Source of the DNA: Membranipora membranacea
Lineage: Eukaryota; Bryozoa; Gymnolaemata; Cheilostomatida; Membraniporidae
Direction of reading: 5' to 3'
Length of the DNA: 64,000 bases
Assembly: GCA_914767715.1 (NCBI GenBank)
Contig: OU612075.1
Coordinates: 9,486,001 to 9,550,000, forward strand
Made by a program: the position numbers and the translations under genes. Below, one piece after another: positions 37,301 through 46,180 of this stretch (positions within the stretch are counted from its first letter, which is position 1; each line of letters opens with the position of its first letter). The notes beneath the pieces are model-generated. The model ran no database searches and was not told the DNA's origin. It saw only the letters and a program-made list of their open reading frames with translations.

Positions 37301-38220
37301 CTAAAAATATGATGGTTTGAAAAGCAGCTATCAGATGAGAAAGATTTTACTTCCTTTAAATAGTCATCAGTGTCAAAGTCATCGTATCTGAAGCTTTCCA
37401 CAGCTGATCTACCACCAGAAGTTTGTAAACAACTATAATTTTAATAATAATAATATGAACTTTATTTCCTATTCAGTGCCCCTTTCGGAGCCAATGAGAA
37501 TATGGTTACATAAGATCGATGATACATGATACGGCACGACACGGCATCTAACACTTTTCTGTACCCTATTTTAAATAAGAGTTATCTCCTCCTGTCGAAC
37601 ACAAATTTAGACTAATCTAATTAGCGCACCCTTGTACAATGTAAGGGTGGGCAAGCTAGACCATTGATCGGAGAGCTCACCTCCTTCAGCAGAATGGGTA
37701 GGGACCGGGATTCGAACCTGCAACTTTCAGATTGAGAAGCTCGAATCCTAACCACTACACCAACTATTTTTGTTAGACTGACAGTTGACTAGAATTTTTC
37801 AATAATCCCAACGGTTTGCAAACAAGTTTTGCAGGGCCTTTACCCCTGCTCTTGTGCATGATGGGAGGGCGTTTAGTTCATTGGTTCTATCACAGCTTTA
37901 ATGTGATGTATCGCCTTTTGAGTTTTCCAGGAACTACTTATCCCAATTTCAAAAATTCCTTCACTGAGACAACGGTAGTAGTTTTACTTATTACTAATTT
38001 CATATTTCTAAATTCAAGAATTGTATATTAGCTGAAATACACTGACCTGATATGGAGAGCATTTACTGATGAGTGTGTTACACGTGATAAGAACATTAAA
38101 CGTCCCACAATCAGCGGCCTTTTTACATTCTTTCTGCTCCAGAATCTCGGCAAGAGTGACTGGAACACAGGCTAAGAGAAGAGTGCAGCATAACAGCAGA
38201 GTGGTCATGAAATGTGCCAT
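34352..38220 (-). CDS. small Cys-rich type I single-pass membrane protein
   Basis: Three exons fit in phase: 38220-38047, 36514-36328 and 34524-34352, giving about 177 residues. A clear signal peptide (about 1-24, ending VTLA) is followed by a Cys module with spacing C-x5-C-x8-C-x6-C, then exon 2 with CKSDQDCKG, two N-glycosylation sequons and DTCQCRQNHG. The last exon gives a juxtamembrane stretch, one helix (about 140-162) with an Asp inside it, and a short basic tail (KSKRQQEN). The acceptors (TTTCTACAG, TTTGTAG) and the phase-1 donor A|GTAAGG are good. I do not recognise the family; the Cys spacing loosely recalls small disulfide modules such as colipase/dickkopf folds, which is a guess. 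The acidic residue inside the helix might pair with a partner protein. The last two exons are duplicated downstream, and the gene is divergent from the mucin-like gene at 38768-44329. Confidence 0.75.
34990..35920. repeat. long foldback, copy 2 (interrupted)
   Basis: Copy of the 31693-32320 foldback in the sister intron. Its left arm is interrupted by a 288-bp insertion at 35291-35578; the right arm resumes at TTGTCTTCTCTTGAT. Confidence 0.85.
35291..35578. mobile_element. 288-bp hAT-type MITE
   Basis: The ends CATTGAATT and (from the right) CACTGAATT form short inverted repeats, flanked by an exact 8-bp duplication ACTGTATA (35283-35290 and 35579-35586). The sister copy at about 31978-31985 has one ACTGTATA and no insert. 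An 8-bp duplication is typical of hAT transposition. An inner inverted pair (TCCCTAGTAGCA / TGCTACTAGGGA) lies within. Confidence 0.88.
36126..36210 (+). mobile_element. short retroposed insert with (AAAT)n tail
   Basis: About 85 bases absent from unit A (near 32527) end in about six AATA units and are bounded by a short repeat AACAT. This fits a 5'-truncated non-LTR retrotransposon end, but the body is too short to classify. Confidence 0.55.
37440..37770 (-). mobile_element. tRNA-derived SINE-like element
   Basis: Read on the minus strand, the head has an A-box-like TGTAGTGGTTAGG and a B box GGTTCGAATCC about 35 bases later. The anticodon and T stems pair poorly, so it is not a working tRNA. 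An unrelated body of about 200 bases follows and the element ends in ATT repeats (37440-37455). It lies in intron 1 of the Cys-rich gene. Confidence 0.7.
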
Positions 38221-38767
38221 GTTTATCTGTGCAAGTTAGAATGCAGTGACCCTGCATGTGATTGAGTGAAAGAACACTGTTCAGTTTGTCGCTTGTTTGT
38301 CATTATTGAGAGCTCAGACTTGATTGTTGTTCATACTGTTTGCGAAAGATAGGATATAGGATCTATAGACAAGATAAACCGATATATTGCCAAGATGTTT
38401 GGGACAAAGACATTGAAAATTAGTAAAAGTGATCATTGTAGTCTGAGCAGGTCTGAGTAGGTAGGTAGGTAGGTAGGTTAATGATTTGAAAAATTTCAAC
38501 TTAATCACCCACAAACTCTAACTTACGTCAGTAAGATCCAGGCACACTTATGTTATTTGGATAGGTTTGAAAATAGAATGGGTTTGGCTAGTCAGCCCAC
38601 ATTCGTGCAAAGAAGGTGCCATAATGCCTATTTGACTTACTTCCTTCTTTCAATGCAGCTGCAGAAAAAGACCTCTTACGATTGGACTTTCAACATTTTT
38701 CATGATGTTGGCTGTATGATATTGTTAATTGTTAATCGAGACATATGATTGGCTAAGATCGTTTTGC
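38221..38767. promoter_or_regulatory. shared intergenic region between divergent genes
   Basis: About 550 bp separates the start codon of the Cys-rich gene (-) from the TATA box of the mucin-like gene (+). It holds a TAGG microsatellite at about 38457-38479. No clear TATA was seen for the minus strand. Confidence 0.45.
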
Positions 38768-38775
38768 TATATAAA
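38768..38775 (+). promoter_or_regulatory. TATA box of mucin-like gene
   Basis: TATATAAA lies upstream of an ATG-free candidate first exon that ends at a good donor (CTACAG|GTATGT, exon end 38974). A transcription start near 38800 is inferred. Confidence 0.6.
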
Positions 38776-38799
38776 AGCCGTACCATATCTTACAAAAAA

Positions 38800-38974
38800 C
38801 AATCTGTAAGGTATTTGTGATTTACACAAAGTGGTAACAAGCTGTCACAGTACTCACTAAACTAAAGTATAGTACAGCAGCACCGGGTGGGTCAGTTTTA
38901 GAGATTTAGAGCACAACTGGCTGGACAAATACGATCACTCTGAGGAAGACAGATATTGAAGATACAATCTACAG
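38800..38974 (+). other. non-coding 5' UTR exon, mucin-like gene
   Basis: This stretch has no ATG, follows a TATA box and ends at CTACAG|GTATGT. Assignment to the mucin-like gene rests on strand and order; the next certain exon is 3.4 kb away. Confidence 0.5.
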
Positions 38975-41900
38975 GTATGTTAGCTTTCGCTGTTTACACT
39001 TTTTTCTTAAGATTTATGCCCAAATCTTTGACAGCATACAGGATGTAACTAAAGTTTACTGTGACACGTGATTACTGCGTGCTCAACCAGTTGTAATGAG
39101 CTGAGCGCCCTGTGCCCTGAATGAACCATATTTCATGACTACCCATTATCGTTATCAACAAGAGTTTAGCTTTTACGTCTCTAACTTTATATTACGATTA
39201 ATGAAACGCTACCACGTCCACCATATTTTTAGATCAGTGGCTGAATTTTTCATTTTCACCATCTCCAAAGTACCCTAGAGTCAAGTTTAGCTTTCTTTAA
39301 CCCAAGAAAACAGGATGATATTGTCTGTCAAATTAAAATTGGTATAATAATAATAAAAAAAGCTTGTTTGGTGAGTGCCTAGTGTTAGCTAGCACAAATT
39401 TTCGCTTGCTTAGGTGGAAATTCATTATAAAGGCATTAGGTTGAGTAGATGTTAGTAAGCCAGAAGTTGTATTATTTCAAGCATTCCCTTCTGCAGTTCT
39501 TTACTCCTCTAGTATATCACAAACAAAGCTCTCTGAAGTTCAAGTTACAAGATGAGTCACGAGTTAAACCCTTTTTGCACCCTTTTTGTTGGGTTACATA
39601 ATTTTACTTCCTCCTAAGCCCACAATCGACATTTGATTACCCTAGATTTTCTTCTCAAAGACCTCAATTTCAAAAAGTTCTCAGATGATTAACAAATTTT
39701 TACTGCTCAATGTCATAACAGGAATGCTTTGATCCAGATGCATGAACTTTACACAGCATAGTAACCTCTAATTAAAATCGTAGAAACTCTAAGTCTCAGT
39801 TGTAAATATTTGAAATGTGAAATTCAAGCTTGTAAACAAGGTCATAAACAGTTGTTGACTGAAAATATTTCCACAATGTCGCTTGATTTCCTTGTGCTCT
39901 CATTTCTCGAATTCTAGGCGCAGAGTTCACAAAGATTTGACTCAATTAACTCAGTGAACCTTCCCAGCGGGGCCGTCGGCGAGGGGGGAGGGTCAAACGT
40001 CTGGGGGGCTCAAACTACCTTCAAACCTATCCAACTGATCCGTTGACAACATATTCAACAATCTTAGTATTGCCAACAAAGCAAATTTTAAGAAATATTA
40101 AATTGAATCTGAGAATAACTACCGCAAACCGATGAATCATCATCACTTATTTTTTAGGCAATCCCCTTTTCAAATTGTTGCACTTATTCACTACAAAAGC
40201 TTCATTATTTTGACACTCAAGTAATTATGAAGAAACCTCAATATTTGAGCTTGCAAACTTTCCTTTTCTGTTACAAACAAAACATTTTTGTAAATTAGGA
40301 TATGACAGCATTCTAATTCAATTATTGTCTTTCTAGATGAGGAATAACAGGTTTTTTTTACATGTTTTGAGTAAAATAGTGAAAGTGAGCAACTATAGCA
40401 TCAACAGTCAGGCATTTAGACCGAGATTGTAATAGTATATGTAAATAAACAGATACTCATTTGATGAGTAATTTCTTGCTGTCAGCAGCAATTATAACAG
40501 CTAGACTCCTCTATCAATATCCCATAAGATTTATACATCATCATAACATGTATAGGATATCCAAACCTTCAATAATATCCGCCTAGTAGTTTACCCAAGA
40601 GGAGAAAAGTTTTCCATTTTGCACATTCTTGAAATAATAAAAATTATGGTTATCTTACATTTACCCACCCTTATCACTTAGTAGGTGACTGGCTGTGCTG
40701 GCTAACAAAGTGTCACCCTGACCTTAGCTAAGCTCAGTCAACCTCAGCTTATTTTTCTGCATTTCTATAGGGTGTATGGAAAGAGACATGCTCAAACTGT
40801 GCGTCAGCGAACATGTTTGAGAAGATACAGCTGGAATCTTCAAACTAGAATCCAAAGATGCAATTTTGAGTGCATCAATGTAATTAATGGATAATTAGTC
40901 CACAATCAGTTTGTGGGCTGGTCATCAACAAACAGGCCGCTGTTGCTGACCTAATAGCGTCTGAATGCTCTTGATGTGTTGCTGATATTGATATGCTTGG
41001 TGGATTCTATGTTTTCCCAAGTAACAGCCTACTCCATTAACTCCATGTTACATTGTTTTGCGAGGTAATCGTTGGGTGGAGTCAAAAGTGGGATGAAAAA
41101 CATGCGCTGCCGGGCAAGTTGTTATAACAGATGGAGTTTCAGCTTACACCTCAAACAGACAAACAGTATTCCCAAATATTGTGACATAAAATATCACCCA
41201 TGTCAGTTTTGGCAATTTCTGTAAAAAAACCACCCAATAGATAAAAATAGCATCCTGCTCAAAGTGTGAAATCAGCAAATCAAAACTAAGCCGTCAAATC
41301 TTATACTTAGAGCATGAATAACTGTTTACGTTATAACGGTATTTATTTGAGTATCAAGTCTAAGCAGCATAGACAATAGCATAGCATATATACTTCAGCA
41401 ATTGGCAGTCAATGTAATTTACAGTTTTGAGGGAAAAAGTACAAGAATAGGGCTAATTAATTACCTACTTGTAATAAAGCATGTAAAACAATCAAGGGCA
41501 TAATGAGTTCCAGAGTTTTCACTTGACAATCGCTTTGGACTAATTATACAAATTTCCCAGCTTTGTTTTGCAAGCTCACTCGGTTTTTTGATGACAGACA
41601 GCCAGAACGGAAAACTTAGTTACCCTTAGAAATTAATGGCTAGCTAACAAGAAACCCCTCTTTTATACATCATATAAGCTCCTGACTAGCCAACTTTGGT
41701 GCTAGCCAACATTGAGTCGCACCCCCCCCCCCCCCCTAACTAGCTAATATGTACTCCTATTTGGTACATTTTCTCACTTATCCACTTATTCAAGGTTCTC
41801 TATGTGAAAAAATCGTCCGTCCGGCATACGATGTGCTTTGTGTTGTGAATGGCATTGTGTTATTCAAAACATTTCCCCATCAATAAAAGTCAATCATCAC

Positions 41901-42025
41901 CAATTACTTCACCATTCAAAAAGATCATTGCTATTATTAGATCAGATTTTTCAGCAATCTTACAAGGTTAGGTAGGCATAAAAGAATGGTATATTATTGC
42001 ATAATAGCTCCTAATCAAATTACAG
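38975..42025. other. intron or intergenic, no exon recognised
   Basis: I looked for a signal-peptide exon on the plus strand and found none convincing. A GC-rich repeat copy lies at 39961-40018, copies of the TTAGCTAGC-type repeat at about 39375-39515, 40560-40680 and 41640-41750, and a C16 tract near 41722. Confidence 0.45.
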
Positions 42026-42131
42026 CGAACTTCCCTGTTGAGGTGACACCGAATCAGTGTCACAAGACTAATGAGCAATGCGGAAGCTCCTTCCTTTGCA
42101 ATATAAGCAAAATGTACTGCATCGAGCACCT
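42026..42131 (+). CDS. candidate Cys-rich exon of mucin-like gene
   Basis: An open frame runs between an acceptor (AAATTACAG) and a donor (CACCT|GTAAAA), phase 1 in and 2 out. It encodes four cysteines spaced C-x6-C-x5-C-x6-C (QCHKTNEQCGSS...), close to the C-x5-C-x8-C-x6-C module of the divergent gene at 38047-38220. It could reach the Ser/Thr exon through a small exon at about 42219-42270 (phase 2 in, 1 out) and an acceptor at 42416 (ACTACAG|CTGACC), but that path is speculative. Confidence 0.4.
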
Positions 42132-42401
42132 GTAAAAATACCACAATTATGCCTTGGACTGGGTGTTACCGGTTTTTCGGAACTATTCAGCAGAGCATTA
42201 TCTTGCTGAGACTAAATACTGGAAATCTAGTGTAAACAGTACTTCTTTTGATGTACCTATCCAAAAAGGTAATGAGAATAAAATTACACTTGATGAGAAT
42301 CCACCCAATGCTGAAATGCTTAGCAAGACCCAGCTGCCAAAAAAAGGGGACATAAAACTCGACCCTACTCTTTATTTTAGGAGTCACAGCAGTCATACAA
42401 G

Positions 42402-44329
42402 ATGTCTTCAACTACAGCTGACCCGACTATTACTTCTACTATGATGACAGCGATCACGCAGGGTGCACAAACTCTCAGTAATGCTGCCTCTACAACTCTT
42501 ATCAATCAGCATTCCACATCTTCAATGGCTGCCACAGTCACAGGCCAAGACATCACATCAACAATGGCTTCTACATTCACCGACCTGGCTTCCACGTCCA
42601 CAATGGCTGCAATCACCACAGATCAGTTGTCCGCCTCTACAATGGCTGCTACATTCACTGATGCAGCATCCGACATGACTACAACTGCTGGGGTAACTAG
42701 CCAAGAGTCAACTGCTATATCGACGCTGGTATCAACAGTTACAGATGCTGCAAACAGTACTGTGGATACAATTACAAGCAGTCTTTCTTCCATAACCTCA
42801 ACTGGCAACGGTAACTTAATATATTATCAGAGACCATATATATCTTTCTTTGGTTTCTGATGCTATTTTCACAGCACAACACCAAGGTAACTTTGGGTTC
42901 TGACAAATCTTGTTTATTGTAACTGTTGTATTTGGCTGGTAGGCTGCCTGAACTATAATCAATTCCCATCATCAATGACATGGTATTGACGTCTGTAGTT
43001 GAAAAAGATCTATATCTTGGTTGGCATTTATACGTTTCATTTTTTTCTATTTCAGATGATATGCTCAACGCAACAAGCTCATCGCCCATGTCCACACAGG
43101 GCAGTGATGACTTGAGTACTACAACTACATATGTGCACACCATAGATGCTGTGACAACTCCTATAACAATCAGCAGTGACAGCACTGCTGCTCCAAGCGA
43201 CATGACGTCAGTGATAACCAATGCTGTGACCTCCACAATGAAGAAGGTGACAACTGTAGTCACAGATACTGTCTCTGAGGCCCTCACTACAAAACCTGCT
43301 ATTGATCCAGCCACAACAACTACTGCAACAAGCTCCACTGGGATGATAACTGAAGCCGTGAAACCTGGGGGTTGGTATTCAGCAGATTTTTTTGAAGAGT
43401 ATCCTGTCAAGCAATTTACTTGAATTTCATCTAAGAGGTTGACCCACTTTACCAGAGGATTCCAGGCTAAGGTCACATTGTGGAACTTTTGTTAACATAT
43501 ATCCTACTCACAGACAAAAATGTTAAAACCTTGTTCTTCAAAAAAGTAATATATTTTTTTTGCCATAGATGAATTGTGACCATAATTTTTGTCACCATTC
43601 AGGAGTGTTTTTTTGTTCCTCTGGTAATGATGATGATCAACTTCTTTTCTTAATTGTTTTAGAATCAGGTGCCAACATGGTGTCCCCTCAAGGAGATGAA
43701 GACATGTACAAGAATCCATTAATAGCTGTCTCTGTTATAGCCTGCTTGTTATTCCTGGTACTTGTAATCATAATAATCAAATACCTCAGACAACACCGCG
43801 GCAAAACTGTTTATAAAACTGTCAATGTCATTCCTAAGAAGGTTACAAGCAAGAGAAGACAACAAGGTAATCTCAATCAAATAATAAATACCTAGCTTGC
43901 AACAGGGAGGGTGGGAAACTCTCCCTGTTGCAAGAGAATCTGATTTTGCTTGTTTTTATTAGTTGTCCCTGCATGTTAATTGAGTAGATAACTCCTGCAG
44001 TGGAAATTAAATTCAGTTTCTATTACTTGGCTGTTGAAGCCTTGGACTTGATTGGTTAGTTGACTGTCATGTTTATAAAATAGATTCAACCTCAGTGACA
44101 AACTAATTACACTCTTTTTTCCTCATGGCAAAGCAATGGCGACGACTCCAGAACGCTTTCATGAATGGCATGAGAAAAATCTTCCCATCTACTTGCAGAT
44201 ATTGAGGCTGGGGATAATTCTAATATAGAGCTTGTCAAGCGAGAGTCGAATGGAGACAGTAAACAGGTTGGGGACGGCGTGACAGGCTTAGAGAACCCAG
44301 GCTACCAGCTGGATACTAAGGACGCATAG
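42402..44329 (+). CDS. Ser/Thr-rich (mucin-like) single-pass membrane protein
   Basis: Four exons joined by phase-1 introns: 42402-42810, 43056-43370, 43663-43866 and 44199-44329, giving about 352 residues from the first ATG. Residues 1 to about 241 are mostly Ser, Thr and Ala with semi-repeated units (STMAATFTD, ASTSTMAAITTD), expected to be heavily O-glycosylated. One helix (about 260-281) is followed by a basic stretch and a tail of about 70 residues ending near NPGYQLDTKDA, with tyrosines that could serve as sorting or phosphorylation sites. The ATG used has no signal peptide behind it; an acceptor lies 21 bases upstream with an open frame, so an upstream leader exon is likely missing. 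The alternative is a reverse signal-anchor protein. No homology beyond composition is recognised; an adhesion or surface-coat role is inferred. Confidence 0.75.
43895..43940. repeat. short hairpin downstream of exon 3
   Basis: CTTGCAACAGGGAG and CTCTCCCTGTTGCAAG pair around a 9-base loop in the last intron of the mucin-like gene. A related GGGAGGGTGGGATACTCTCCC hairpin lies near 51630. Confidence 0.8.
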
Positions 44330-44567
44330 AGATAAAGGAGGCTCTCGTGACAAGAATAATATTTCTAAATTATTTCTAATATGTATAAATCCTATGAGAT
44401 ATTATCTGCAGAACATGATTTTTCTGTTTCTTTGATATTATGACTGCACTTTACTTAATAATCGCACTTTCTTATAGGATCAGTGCAGGGAAAAAATCTT
44501 TCACCTGTCTTGTTTAATTGACTTTTTGATTGTTTTAACTCTCGACGTGATACTTCCTGAGAGACTA

Positions 44568-44670
44568 CAGATATTTTAGGGCACTCATTTATAATTTTAT
44601 AAATGAGTGCCCTAAAATATCTGATTGTTATAAAGTAACATTTGTTACTTTATAACAATCAGATATTATT
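44568..44670. repeat. two adjacent hairpins sharing an arm edge
   Basis: The first palindrome has arms AGATATTTTAGGGCACTCAT and its complement around a short AT loop. The second has arms AATATCTGATTGTTATAAAG and its complement. The boundary segment AAATATCTGATTG serves both. Confidence 0.85.
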
Positions 44671-45004
44671 CCAATTATCATCTTATTTCATTTTTCCTGT
44701 TATATCTAAATCTCCACTATGACTATCAAACATCTCTTCAAATAAGAAAACTTAGTATCACATCATGTCGGTAATTATACAGACACAGGAATACAACTAC
44801 TAAGATACGAGTTTTGTCATGTTATCTGAAAAACTGCTGATGGTATAGTTCCTGGGAAAAACAATTCGAGCAAGTTCCAAGTGAAGAGGCAGACTTTCAA
44901 CTAGCAACCAAGAGGTCACAAAGAGCCTTAGAACAGCTAAGTGCGGCTGTTAGAACTGGGGTAATGACTTATCATAGATTTTGCAAGACTTGCATACACA
45001 TGCT

Positions 45005-45060
45005 TTGCAGTCTAGCAGTTGAGTGGCCCGGCGGTCGAGGCCTTTTCTCTCAGCCTCCAC
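45005..45060. repeat. tRNA-like dispersed repeat
   Basis: GAGTGGCCCGGCGGTCGAGG resembles the A box of Leu/Ser tRNAs, and the same block (GTCGAGGCCTTTTCTCTC) recurs in the inverted repeat at 48018-48130. No complete tRNA fold was found. Confidence 0.45.
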
Positions 45061-45816
45061 CACTTTGAGCCCCAAGACTCTCTGTTTGCAGAAGCATATG
45101 CTGAGAAGTGTCGAGTTCAATGTCTCATAACTCAATGAATGGTTTAATGTTGGGTTTCTTTCCCTTAACCTGTCGCCATTTTTACTTAGACCAGAGTTTA
45201 ATTTTTTGTTGTTATATCTACAGTGTTTATTAGCACCGTAACCTATTTATCCCACATTCTAGAATATTGTTAAATAATGAACATTATCCTATAACATTAA
45301 CAATATAATAATAATAATAAAAAATTGTTATCAATTGTGCTTATATAAAGAAAAAAACTACTGTTGTTATTATATTCTTGAGTATGTAAATTAATTTATC
45401 TATGAGCAGACAACTCTAAAGCTATTAATGTTACCAAAAAACTGAATTGTCATTTTTCATCTAGATGCAAATTAAAAAAGAATCATGAATTGATAGTAAT
45501 TATTATGTTTTTAAACACTTCTACATCTAATTTTCGATAAGTGGCTTACACAAATATAGTATTATTTTAATTTAGATGACTTATAGAGCGTAGTAGTATG
45601 TAAAAAGGCAGTGAGCATCCGCTATAACTATGTTTTAGTGCATAATAAGGGGGGGGGGCTAAGTACTCATGAGCGAACCACAGGAATAATTCTCCACAAC
45701 TCAAAACAGCTTTTCTAAACTTTGAGATTTCATCATAATTTCGACTGAGAAGTAAATCAGATGATCCCCACACAGTCACATTGCAAAAGTAAGTGAGCCG
45801 ATCACTGAATATGAGG

Positions 45817-45822
45817 TTTATT
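45817..45822 (-). terminator. possible poly(A) signal of septin
   Basis: AATAAA on the minus strand, about 360 bases past the septin stop codon. Confidence 0.3.
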
Positions 45823-46180
45823 GATGTAGGTCTAGCGTTATTCACACTGTTCACCTGTTCACAATGATGACATGATATACTATTGCATGTATATCTCTGA
45901 TTGATAGAGAGTGAATTCACTTAGCATGAGTACCATCACAGCGAATTTGGTGAGACAACCCGTGATCATTTTCATCAATTTGGGGCGGGAACATGTTAGG
46001 TACTCATACTAAATCGACTCTATCGATCAGAGATACACATATAAATAGAGCAGTCGCGATATCACTAAACTTTTACCACCATCAGCGGCTAAGAATGATC
46101 ACTTGGTCCAATATTATAAAAAATACTTGTCAAGTCAGATGTGTCACAATATGTCAAATCTGTCAGATGTGACGCTATGA

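Larger units (their letters stand above)
44330..46180. other. intergenic, convergent gene ends
   Basis: No gene seen between the 3' ends of the mucin-like gene (+) and the septin (-). It contains the paired hairpins at 44568-44670, a tRNA-like repeat near 45005-45060, an ATA-rich tract near 45303 and a possible septin poly(A) signal. Confidence 0.5.

Noticed and set aside
37675-37765. Functional tRNA gene on the minus strand
   Set aside because: The anticodon and T stems do not pair properly and an ATT-tailed body follows, so a SINE head fits better.
42154-42444. 96-codon frame overlapping the mucin-like start as a separate gene
   Set aside because: No domain; it runs through the acceptor before the Ser/Thr exon in a different frame.
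45567-45920. 117-codon minus-strand frame near the septin 3' end
   Set aside because: It lies downstream of the septin stop, has no recognisable domain and is most likely 3' UTR.
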